Positions 8,207 through 14,330 of a stretch of DNA of 14,330 bases are shown here, piece after piece. The position numbers and the translations under genes are program-made. The DNA lies in the NCBI GenBank assembly GCA_005877855.1, contig VBOF01000165.1, positions 1 to 14,330 of the forward strand, written 5' to 3'. How positions within the stretch are numbered: the stretch's first letter is position 1; the number at the start of each line of letters is the position of its first letter. Source of the DNA: Nitrospirota bacterium (GTDB taxonomy: Bacteria; Nitrospirota; Nitrospiria; Nitrospirales; NS-4). The notes beneath the pieces are model-generated. The model did no database searches, was not told the DNA's origin, and saw only the letters and a program-made list of their open reading frames with translations.

Positions 8207-8800
8207 TCACAGTGACCCTTTCGTGGAGAGCACGCCCTTGACCCTGGCATCGATTGCCACCGCCTGGTCCAGGGCCTTGGCCAGCGCCTTGAAAATGGAC
8301 TCCATGACGTGGTGCGGGTTCCGTCCGTACGCCACGTTTACGTGCAGGTTCATGGCCGCGTGCGTTGTCAAGGCCTGAAAGAAGTCCTCGAACAGGTAGA
8401 GGTCGAAGCCTTTGATCCGCCGGTGCGGCAATTTGACGTTATAGACAAGGTAGGGCCGGCCGCTGAGGTCCACCGTGACCTGCGCCAACGTCTCGTCCAG
8501 CGGCACCCAGGCGGTCCCGAACCGCCGGATCCCCTCCTTCTTGCCGAGCGCCTTCTTCAGGGCCTCGCCCAGGACGATGCCGATGTCCTCCACCGTGTGG
8601 TGATCGTCGATGTGCGTATCGCCGCTGGCCTTGACCGTCAGATCGAAGAAGCCGTGCTTGGCCAGCAGGTCCAGCATGTGATCCAGGAACGGGATCGTCG
8701 TGCTGACCTGCCGCTTACCAGTCCCGTCCAGGGTCAGCCCAATCTTGATCCGGCTTTCGGTCGTGTTCCGCTCGATCGTCGCCCGCCGCGCGGTCTTCAT
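8207..8800 (-). CDS. hisB: imidazoleglycerol-phosphate dehydratase HisB
   Basis: HisB removes water from imidazole glycerol phosphate to give imidazole acetol phosphate. The 197-residue protein is the monofunctional form without the N-terminal histidinol-phosphatase domain found in E. coli HisB, so a separate phosphatase is needed. Metal-binding motifs are intact: FLDHML (38-43), DDHHTVED (65-72) and HHVMES (163-168). The length matches monofunctional HisB. Start ATG 8800 overlaps the hisD stop as ATGA. The gene is followed by the heptamer-repeat gap, so this is the one place inside the his cluster where translational coupling is clearly broken. Confidence 0.97.
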   Translation of the reverse strand: MKTARRATIERNTTESRIKIGLTLDGTGKRQVSTTIPFLDHMLDLLAKHGFFDLTVKASGDTHIDDHHTVEDIGIVLGEALKKALGKKEGIRRFGTAWVPLDETLAQVTVDLSGRPYLVYNVKLPHRRIKGFDLYLFEDFFQALTTHAAMNLHVNVAYGRNPHHVMESIFKALAKALDQAVAIDARVKGVLSTKGSL

Positions 8801-10086
8801 CTCATGCGGGCTTCCACGGACTGCGCGTGCGCGCCGAGCCCCTCCATGTTCGCCAAGCGGACGATGTGGTCCTTGGCCTTGACCAAGTCTTCCTTGGCGT
8901 ACGACACAATGTTGGACTTCCTCACGTACGACTCCAGGGACAGGGCAGAGTGGAAGCGGGCCGCGCCGCCGGTCGGAAGGATGTGGTTGGGACCGGCCAC
9001 GTAATCGGCCACGGCCGGGGCCGTGTACCGCCCGATGAACAGCGCGCCGGCATGGCGGACCTTCTCGATGTACTCGAAGGGATTGTCCACGGAGAGCGAC
9101 AGATGCTCCGGGGCGATCTCGTTCGCGAGCGCGAGCGCGTCCTCCATCGTGGGCACGATGAAGGCCATCGAATTGCGCTCGATGGCGCGGGCGGCAATTT
9201 TGCGCCGCGCGAGCGCCTTGAGCTGTTCCTTGACCATCCTGAGGACTTCTTTCGCCAGCGGCGCCGACGTGGTCACGAGCCACACCGCCGCGCTCTCGTC
9301 GTGCTCCGCCTCGCAGAGCAGGTCCGCAGTGACGTGGGCCGGATTGGCCCCGCCGTCCGCGATGACCAGCAGTTCGCTCGGGCCGGCGATCATATCGATG
9401 TCCACGGTCCCGTATACCAGCCGCTTGGCGGTCGCCACGAAGAGGTTGCCCGGCCCGAAGATCTTGTCCACGCGGGGTATCGTCTTCGTGCCGTACGCCA
9501 TGGCCGCGATCGCCTGCACGCCCCCGATGCGGTACACCTCGTCCACGCCGGCGATGTCCGCCGCCACCAAGAGATAGGGGCTCAGCTCGCCTTTGGGCGC
9601 CGGCACACACATGATGATCCGTTTGACCCCGGCCACCTTGGCCGGGATCGCGCTCATCAGCACCGACGACGGATAGATGGCCTTGCCACCCGGCACGTAG
9701 AGCCCGATCACGTCCAGAGGCAGGATCGTCTGGCCGAGTGTGATGGTGCCGTCCTGCCACATCCAGGTCTGCGTGCGCGGCTTTTCCCGCTCGTGGAAGA
9801 CCATGATCCGGTGGGCTGCGTACCGCAACGCGTCGCCTTCCTCCTTGCGGATCTTGTAGTAGGCCTCCTTGATCTCGTCGGGGCTCACCCGGAACTGGCT
9901 CGGCTTCAACGAGAACTTGTCGAACCGGCGGGTATAGCGGCTCACCGCGGCGTCCCCACCCCGCTCCACGGCCTTGAGGATCGTCTTTACCGCGGCCTCG
10001 ATCCTGCCGCCGCCGAGGTTGGATCGCGAGACGATCTTTTTGATGGCCGCCTTGTACGTCCGATCAGTCGTCGCAATGACCCTCAT
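8797..10086 (-). CDS. hisD: histidinol dehydrogenase HisD
   Basis: HisD oxidises L-histidinol to L-histidine in two NAD-dependent steps, the end of the pathway. The 429-residue protein has YVPGGKAIYPSS (130-141), the FGPGN NAD-site loop (210-214), the catalytic Glu327-His328 pair in APEHL, Asp361 in ADYVAG and His420 in GLGAHAQ. In E. coli the zinc ligands are Gln259, His262, Asp360 and His419. Here His262, Asp361 and His420 match, but residue 259 is Glu (CEAEHDE instead of the usual SQAEH), a conservative change of a metal ligand. ATG 10086 overlaps the hisG stop (ATGA). The upstream extension of the open frame lies within hisG and lacks similarity, so it is excluded. Confidence 0.97.
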   Translation of the reverse strand: MRVIATTDRTYKAAIKKIVSRSNLGGGRIEAAVKTILKAVERGGDAAVSRYTRRFDKFSLKPSQFRVSPDEIKEAYYKIRKEEGDALRYAAHRIMVFHEREKPRTQTWMWQDGTITLGQTILPLDVIGLYVPGGKAIYPSSVLMSAIPAKVAGVKRIIMCVPAPKGELSPYLLVAADIAGVDEVYRIGGVQAIAAMAYGTKTIPRVDKIFGPGNLFVATAKRLVYGTVDIDMIAGPSELLVIADGGANPAHVTADLLCEAEHDESAAVWLVTTSAPLAKEVLRMVKEQLKALARRKIAARAIERNSMAFIVPTMEDALALANEIAPEHLSLSVDNPFEYIEKVRHAGALFIGRYTAPAVADYVAGPNHILPTGGAARFHSALSLESYVRKSNIVSYAKEDLVKAKDHIVRLANMEGLGAHAQSVEARMR

Positions 10087-10814
10087 GAGCGCCCTCCCTG
10101 AAGCCCGGCCCGCAGCGCCTCGATCAAGTCGTTCATCCGGCGGTACTTCAACTTGAGGCTGGCTCGGTTCACGATGAGACGGGCCGTGCATTCCGCAATG
10201 ACATCTGTCACAACCAGGTTGTGCGCGCTCAGGGTTTTCCCGGTCGAGACCAAATCCACGATGAGATCCGCCAATCCCACCAGCGGGGCGAGTTCCACCG
10301 ATCCGTACAGCTTGATGATCTCGATGGGGATCCCCTTCTGCGTGAAGTGCCGCTCCGTCATATTCGGGTACTTCGTCGCCACCCGCAGACGCGTCGCATG
10401 CCGGCCGCTAGGAACGTCGCCGGCCCGCGCCTGCGGCTTCCGCAGCGGCGAGGTCGGGGAACCCGTTGCTCTTCCACGTGCAACGGGTCGTGAGCCGCGT
10501 TCAGGTTGCGGCGCGGCCACGGCCAGGCGGCAGGATCCGAACCCCAGGTCAAGCGGCTCGAAGACGTCGGTCGCCTGCTCCATCAAGATATCCGCGCCGA
10601 CGACCCCCGCATCTACGACTCCGTATTCCACGTAGGTGGGGTCGTCGCTAGGCCTGACGATCATGAGCGTAGTCCCGCTGGCCGGATGCTCGAAGATCAG
10701 CCGGCGGCTTTCGGGCGAAATATCCTTGGGCGCCAAGCCCACGCGTTTGAAGAGGTCGATCGCGGGCTCCAGCAGCTTGCCCTTGGAGAGAGCGATGGTG
10801 AGGGTGTCCTTCAT
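10083..10814 (-). CDS. hisG: ATP phosphoribosyltransferase catalytic subunit HisG, short form, with an internal insertion
   Basis: HisG joins ATP and PRPP to form phosphoribosyl-ATP, the first step and usual control point of histidine synthesis. It lacks the C-terminal regulatory domain, so it belongs to the short form that needs HisZ as partner; hisZ is not in the window. Recognisable parts are IALSKGKL (7-14), DLGFGSCRL (89-97), RVATKYP (144-150), LYGSVELAPLVGLAD (169-183) and the PRPP loop DLVSTGKTL (187-195). At 243 residues it is about 30 longer than usual (about 210). The excess lies at about 103-142, a Pro/Arg/Gly-rich stretch with no family counterpart, encoded by palindromic DNA. The frame is kept and the PRPP loop is intact, so the gene is probably functional. 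Start ATG 10814 overlaps the murA stop as ATGA. Confidence 0.93.
   Translation of the reverse strand: MKDTLTIALSKGKLLEPAIDLFKRVGLAPKDISPESRRLIFEHPASGTTLMIVRPSDDPTYVEYGVVDAGVVGADILMEQATDVFEPLDLGFGSCRLAVAAPQPERGSRPVARGRATGSPTSPLRKPQARAGDVPSGRHATRLRVATKYPNMTERHFTQKGIPIEIIKLYGSVELAPLVGLADLIVDLVSTGKTLSAHNLVVTDVIAECTARLIVNRASLKLKYRRMNDLIEALRAGLQGGRS
10431..10488 (-). repeat. palindromic repeat element inserted in frame within hisG
   Basis: Within the extra hisG codons are two hairpins. One is a perfect 9-bp stem ACCCGTTGC/GCAACGGGT with a 10-nt loop (10461..10488). The other is a 6-bp stem CTGCGG/CCGCAG with a 3-nt loop (10431..10445), itself flanked by TCGCC/GGCGA. The first hairpin and its CCCCG flank recur at 415..447 downstream of rpoD. 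Element ends cannot be set from two copies; the outer limits by protein alignment would be about 10389..10508. Confidence 0.5.
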
Positions 10815-12073
10815 ACCCGCTCCGCCTCACGACGGACCTGCGCTCCCAGACCAGCGAGCTTGGCGTCCAGACGCTCGTAGCCGCGATCCAGGTGATAGAC
10901 GCGGGACACGCGAGTCTCGCCTTCGGCCGCCAGGCCGGCCAGGATGAGACAGGCGCTGGCCCTTAGATCGGACGCCATGACCGGCGCCCCGCTCAGACGC
11001 TCGACCCCGGTGACGACGGAATGGTTCCCTTCGATCCGGATGTCCGCCCCCATGCGTTGAAGCTCCAACACGTGGAGGAACCGGCTCTCAAACACGGTCT
11101 CGGTGATCACGCTGCTGCCGCGGGCAAGCGCCATCAGCGCCATCATCTGCGCCTGCATGTCGGTCGGAAAGCCCGGATAGGGCAAGGTCTTCACATCCAC
11201 CGCCCTGAGCGGTCCGCCGGCTCGCACCTGGATCGCCTCCTTTTCGACTTTGAGCGCCACCCCGGCCTCCTGGAGCTTGGCGAGCAGGGCATCGCAGTGG
11301 TCGGGCCGGCACCGGACCACACGCACCTCGCCGCCCGTGATGGCTCCTGCGATGAGATACGTGCCTGTCTCAACACGGTCTGGCACAATCTCATGGTCGG
11401 CGCCGCGCAGTTCCGGCACACCGTCGATCGTGATGACATCCGTGCCGGCCCCTGAGATCCGAGCGCCCCGCTTGATCAGGAAACTAGCCAGGTCAGAGAC
11501 CTCCGGCTCGCTGGCGGCGTTCTCCAGGACCGTGGTCCCATCCGCCAGGGAGGCCGCCATCATAACATTCTCGGTGCCGGTGACGGTTGGGATGTCAAAG
11601 TTGATCCGTGCACTCTTGAGCCGCCCGCGGACGCAGGCATGCACGTTGCCGTGCTCGATGCGGATCTCGGCACCCATCTTCTCCAGCGCGGCGAGGTGGA
11701 GGTTGATGGGCCTGGCGCCGATGGCGCATCCTCCTGGCAGTGCCACAATCGCTTCGCCCCACCGAGCCAGCAGCGGGCCGAGCGCCAGGACGGACGCGCG
11801 CATCGTCTTGACCAGTTCGTACGGGGCCTGGCACGAGGCCACCCCAGGCAGCGTGATCGTATAGCGATCCCCGCGGGCCTCGACGCTCGCGCCTAAGTGG
11901 GTGAGGACCTTCGACATGGTCAGGACGTCCCGCACGGCCGGCACGTTGGTCAGGGTGCTTGTTCCCTTGCCCAGGAGGATGGAGGCCAGGATAGGGAGCG
12001 CAGCGTTCTTGGCCCCGCTGATGCTGACCTCGCCTGTGAGACGCCGGCCTCCCTGAAGGACCATGCAGTCCAT
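10811..12073 (-). CDS. murA: UDP-N-acetylglucosamine 1-carboxyvinyltransferase MurA
   Basis: MurA transfers enolpyruvate from PEP to UDP-GlcNAc, the first committed step of peptidoglycan synthesis, in the cytoplasm. The 420-residue protein is colinear with E. coli MurA (419). It has Lys22-Asn23 in SGAKNAALP, the catalytic Cys116 in LPGGCAIGARP (the residue that fosfomycin alkylates, so this form should be fosfomycin-sensitive), the PYPGFPTDMQ segment with the catalytic Asp, and DLRASA near the C-terminus. ATG 12073 was chosen because it gives the family start and overlaps the prmC stop as TGATG, with a GGAGGGG-type site upstream. Its stop overlaps hisG (ATGA), placing a cell-wall gene directly ahead of the his genes in one coupled unit. 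Confidence 0.97.
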   Translation of the reverse strand: MDCMVLQGGRRLTGEVSISGAKNAALPILASILLGKGTSTLTNVPAVRDVLTMSKVLTHLGASVEARGDRYTITLPGVASCQAPYELVKTMRASVLALGPLLARWGEAIVALPGGCAIGARPINLHLAALEKMGAEIRIEHGNVHACVRGRLKSARINFDIPTVTGTENVMMAASLADGTTVLENAASEPEVSDLASFLIKRGARISGAGTDVITIDGVPELRGADHEIVPDRVETGTYLIAGAITGGEVRVVRCRPDHCDALLAKLQEAGVALKVEKEAIQVRAGGPLRAVDVKTLPYPGFPTDMQAQMMALMALARGSSVITETVFESRFLHVLELQRMGADIRIEGNHSVVTGVERLSGAPVMASDLRASACLILAGLAAEGETRVSRVYHLDRGYERLDAKLAGLGAQVRREAERV

Positions 12074-12951
12074 CACGTCCCCCTCGCCCCTCCCGCACCC
12101 ACCCGTGCGACAAGCACTCGTTCGATGCCGGCCGCATCCTTCCGGCACTCAAGAGAGATGAAGGCGCCAGTCTGTTGCGACAAGCGCCGAACCTGATCAG
12201 CCTGGCCGCGCCCAAGTTCCAGGACCAGGTGCCCGCCCCCCTTCAGCAGCTCCGGTGCGCCGCGCAGGAGCCGGCGGTGATAGTCCAGCCCGTCCGTTCC
12301 AGCCGCCAGCGCCAGGCGCGGCTCATACCACGCGACTTCCGGCTGCAGCGCGTCAAGCTCACCAGCGGGGACATACGGCGGATTGGAGACGATGACGTCG
12401 AAGACCCCGTCTGGCGAGACCGAAAACGCCGTCAACAGATCGCCCTGGACAAACCTGATGCGATCGCCCACGCCGTGGCAAAGCGCGTTGGCCCGCGCTA
12501 CCGCCAGGGCCGGCGCCGAAATGTCCACCGCGACCACTGTCGCGTCGGAGCGCCCCCGCGCCAGCGACACGGCGATGCACCCTGACCCGGTTCCCACATC
12601 GAGCACGCGCGGTCCCCTGATGTCCAGAACGGCCTGGAGGGTTGCCTCGACGAGAAGCTCGGTCTCCGGCCGTGGGATCAAGACGTCCGGCGTCACTGCC
12701 ATCTCCAGGCCGCGGAATTCCTGCGTGCCGAGCAGGTACTGTAGCGGCTGGCGTTTCGCGCGACGCCTGATGAGGGTCCAGGCCCGCTCGGCCTGCACGG
12801 AGGAGACCGCCCTATCCCCCTCGACGACCAGCGTATGGAGAGGGAACCCCAAGACTGACGCGAGCAGCCAGTCGGCTTCCCGGACCGGATCGGCGATCTC
12901 AGCCGCCTGCAAAACGTCCCACGCCTGCCGGCGTAAGGTGCTTACTTTCAT
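12073..12951 (-). CDS. prmC: release factor N5-glutamine methyltransferase PrmC
   Basis: PrmC (HemK) methylates the glutamine of the GGQ motif in release factors, here most directly its neighbour RF1, using S-adenosylmethionine. The 292-residue protein has an N-terminal helical release-factor-binding domain (about 1-85), the linker IPRPETELL (92-100), SAM motif I DVGTGSGCIA (118-127), the acidic loop VDIS (142-145) and the substrate-glutamine motif NPPY (190-193). Length is slightly above E. coli PrmC (277). ATG 12951 overlaps the prfA stop by 4 nt (ATGA). The longer open frame upstream is within prfA and is ignored. The prfA-prmC pair is widely conserved. Confidence 0.96.
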   Translation of the reverse strand: MKVSTLRRQAWDVLQAAEIADPVREADWLLASVLGFPLHTLVVEGDRAVSSVQAERAWTLIRRRAKRQPLQYLLGTQEFRGLEMAVTPDVLIPRPETELLVEATLQAVLDIRGPRVLDVGTGSGCIAVSLARGRSDATVVAVDISAPALAVARANALCHGVGDRIRFVQGDLLTAFSVSPDGVFDVIVSNPPYVPAGELDALQPEVAWYEPRLALAAGTDGLDYHRRLLRGAPELLKGGGHLVLELGRGQADQVRRLSQQTGAFISLECRKDAAGIERVLVARVGAGGARGT

Positions 12952-14039
12952 TTCTCCACCGACTCCAGGGTCTGGTTCGCGGCGATCAGCGCGTCCACGA
13001 TTTCGTCCAGATCGCCGTCTAGGACCTGATCCAACCGGTGCAGGGTCAGGCCGATGCGATGGTCGGTCACCCGGTTCTGCGGGAAGTTGTAGGTGCGAAT
13101 CTTCTCGCTCCGGTCGCCGGTGCCTACCTGGGACCGCCGCTGCTGGGCGATCTCGTTCTCCTGTTTTTCCCGCTCCAGTTCCATGATGCGAGTCCGGAGG
13201 TTGCGCATCGCCTTGTTGCGGTTCTTGAGTTGCGAGCGCTCGTCCTGGCACGTCACGACGATCCCGGTGGGGATGTGCGTGATCCGGACGGCCGAATACG
13301 TCGTGTTGACGCTCTGCCCGCCCGCCCCGGAGGAGCAGAACGTGTCGATCTTCAGGTCCTTGGCATCGATCTGGACCTCCACCTCCTCCGCTTCCGGCAT
13401 GACCGCCACCGTGACCGTGGAAGTATGGATCCGCCCGCTGGCTTCCGTCGCCGGCACCCGCTGGACCCGGTGCACGCCGCTCTCGTGCTTGAGCCGGCTG
13501 TAGGCCCCTTTCCCCTCGATCAGGAGGACGGCTTCCTTCACGCCGCCGATCTCGGTGAAGTTGGAGTCCACGATCTCGATCCGGAAGCGACGCCGCTCGG
13601 CGTAGCGCGTGTACATGCGAACGAGTGCGGCGGCGAAGAGCGCGGCCTCATCCCCGCCGGTGCCGGGTCGGATCTCGAGAAAGGTGTTCTTCTCGTCCCG
13701 GGGGTCCTTGGGGGTCAACAGCTCCCGGGCGCGCGCTTCCAGCTCGACCCGCTTGGCCTCCAGTTCCTTGAGCTCTTCGCGGGCCAGGTCCTTGACGCCG
13801 GGCTCGCCGCGCGGATCGCGCAGCATCTCCTCGGCCTCGACGACATGCTTGAGCAGAGCGCAGAACTCCTGGTAGAGCTCCGCCTGAGCAACCAGCTCCG
13901 AGCGCTCCTTGTTGAGCTTCTGGATCTGGGTCGGCTGCGACAAGACCGCGGCGTCCGACAGCTGGCGGTCAATCTCCTCCACCCGCTGCGCGGCGGCCTC
14001 CAGCTTGGTCAGCAGGAGTGACTCTTTGACGGCGGTCAT
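12948..14039 (-). CDS. prfA: peptide chain release factor 1 (RF1)
   Basis: RF1 recognises UAA and UAG in the ribosomal A site and triggers peptide release. The 363-residue protein (E. coli RF1 is 360) has a coiled-coil N-terminal domain, IRPGTGGDEA (123-132), the anticodon-like tripeptide PAT at 196-198 that marks RF1 rather than RF2, and the catalytic GGQ at 240-242 within SSGAGGQSVN. I use ATG 14039, which gives the family N-terminus and has GAAGG a few bases upstream. A longer open frame to 14081 would add 14 unrelated residues and would run through the rpmE terminator, so it is rejected. Downstream prmC overlaps by 4 nt. The only visible transcription signal upstream is the terminator, leaving the prfA promoter unidentified. 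Confidence 0.97.
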   Translation of the reverse strand: MTAVKESLLLTKLEAAAQRVEEIDRQLSDAAVLSQPTQIQKLNKERSELVAQAELYQEFCALLKHVVEAEEMLRDPRGEPGVKDLAREELKELEAKRVELEARARELLTPKDPRDEKNTFLEIRPGTGGDEAALFAAALVRMYTRYAERRRFRIEIVDSNFTEIGGVKEAVLLIEGKGAYSRLKHESGVHRVQRVPATEASGRIHTSTVTVAVMPEAEEVEVQIDAKDLKIDTFCSSGAGGQSVNTTYSAVRITHIPTGIVVTCQDERSQLKNRNKAMRNLRTRIMELEREKQENEIAQQRRSQVGTGDRSEKIRTYNFPQNRVTDHRIGLTLHRLDQVLDGDLDEIVDALIAANQTLESVEK

Positions 14040-14057
14040 GACCTTCGCGCCCCCCTC

Positions 14058-14095
14058 AAAAAACAACAACACCTGCCCCACAGGAGGCAGGCGTT
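14058..14095 (-). terminator. rho-independent terminator after rpmE
   Basis: On the minus strand AACGCCTGCC and GGCAGGTGTT (arms 14095..14086 and 14077..14068) form a 10-bp stem with one G-T pair and an 8-nt loop. It is followed at once by GTTGTTTTTT (14067..14058). This is a textbook intrinsic terminator, 32 nt after the rpmE stop and 18 nt before the prfA start. Confidence 0.88.
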
Positions 14096-14126
14096 GCCGG
14101 GAGTCCTTCTAGAACCGCAGATGCGA

Positions 14127-14330
14127 TCAGGCGGTCTTCTTGCGCACGTACTTCTTCTTGAAGCGCTCCACACGTCCTTCGGAGTCCACGATCTTCTGCG
14201 TCCCCGTAAAGAAGGGGTGGCAGTTGGAACAGATGTCCAACTTGATGTCGCCCACCGTCGAGCGGGTCTTGAACTTGAACCCGCACGCGCAACTGACCGT
14301 CGCCTCCCGGTACTCCGGATGAATCCCGGC
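14127..14330 (-). CDS. rpmE: 50S ribosomal protein L31, type with zinc site (5' end cut off)
   Basis: The last 67 codons and stop are present. The visible peptide begins AGIHPEYREATV, so only about two N-terminal residues (Met plus one, as in MK-x-GIHP starts) lie beyond the window edge. The four cysteines of the zinc-binding (C+) form are at visible positions 14, 16, 34 and 37 (CAC ... CSNC), and the basic tail RFKKKYVRKK fits rRNA binding. Bacteria often keep a second, cysteine-free L31 for zinc shortage; none is seen here. The gene ends with the terminator described above, and prfA follows as in many bacterial genomes. Confidence 0.96.
   Translation of the reverse strand, partial: AGIHPEYREATVSCACGFKFKTRSTVGDIKLDICSNCHPFFTGTQKIVDSEGRVERFKKKYVRKKTA

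Noticed and set aside
8207..9760. 517-codon frame that would make a long N-terminal extension of HisB
   Set aside because: The extra part lies out of frame inside hisD and is low-complexity Arg/Gly/His sequence; ATG 8800 with the ATGA overlap gives the normal HisB length.
8827..10101. 424-codon open frame on the plus strand opposite hisD
   Set aside because: It is antisense to a clear HisD with all catalytic residues; the sequence is Arg/His/Gly-rich with no family motif, typical of a GC-rich shadow frame.
10389..10508. hisG as a pseudogene because of the insertion
   Set aside because: The frame is preserved, the PRPP loop and all flanking motifs are intact, and start and stop overlaps with murA and hisD are exact.
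12073..13251. 392-codon frame giving PrmC a 100-residue N-terminal extension
   Set aside because: The extension is a shadow of the prfA C-terminal region; ATG 12951 gives the family start and overlaps the prfA stop.

Overview
The window is a compact, high-GC bacterial chromosome segment. Every gene I can support lies on the minus strand, so gene order below runs from high to low coordinates. There is no integrase, IS element, phage gene or CRISPR array. A group 1 sigma factor with a large non-conserved region, the short form of HisG, a fused HisIE, a chain of stop/start overlaps, and his genes placed directly behind prfA-prmC-murA suggest a Nitrospirota-type (Nitrospira-like) bacterium. That placement is inference from gene content and order, not from a database search.

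Layout. At the high end is the 3' part of rpmE (L31), closed by a clear rho-independent terminator that sits only 18 nt before the prfA start codon. A dense block follows: prfA, prmC, murA, hisG, hisD, hisB, hisH, a predicted outer-membrane lipoprotein, hisA, hisF, hisIE and a HIT-family gene. Most junctions are ATGA, GTGA or TGATG overlaps, which points to one translationally coupled unit joining translation termination (RF1 and its methyltransferase), the first committed step of peptidoglycan synthesis, and most of histidine biosynthesis. hisC, hisZ and a histidinol-phosphatase are absent here and must be encoded elsewhere. Next comes a sigma70-type promoter in the 81-bp gap after the HIT gene, then dnaG and rpoD, a two-gene form of the macromolecular-synthesis operon. 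A 178-bp non-coding stretch with hairpins, a tRNA with CAU anticodon (best read as tRNA-Ile2), and the start of a coiled-coil protein of the zinc-ribbon (former DUF164) type finish the low end.

The genes are mostly ordinary housekeeping genes. The unusual parts are: (1) hisG has roughly 25 extra codons made of palindromic DNA, and its main hairpin recurs, nearly base for base, downstream of rpoD, which suggests a small dispersed palindromic element that can insert in frame; (2) the only large gap inside the his cluster (hisB-hisH) is filled by heptanucleotide CGTTAWW repeats arranged as an inverted repeat; (3) a CsgG/LpoB-like lipoprotein is wired into the his genes by overlaps on both sides; (4) HisF has a seven-residue tandem duplication at its catalytic Asp130; (5) HisD has Glu in place of the usual zinc-ligand Gln259; (6) the rpmE terminator leaves no room for a separate prfA promoter downstream of it. 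I see no convincing new multi-gene defence or mobile system.
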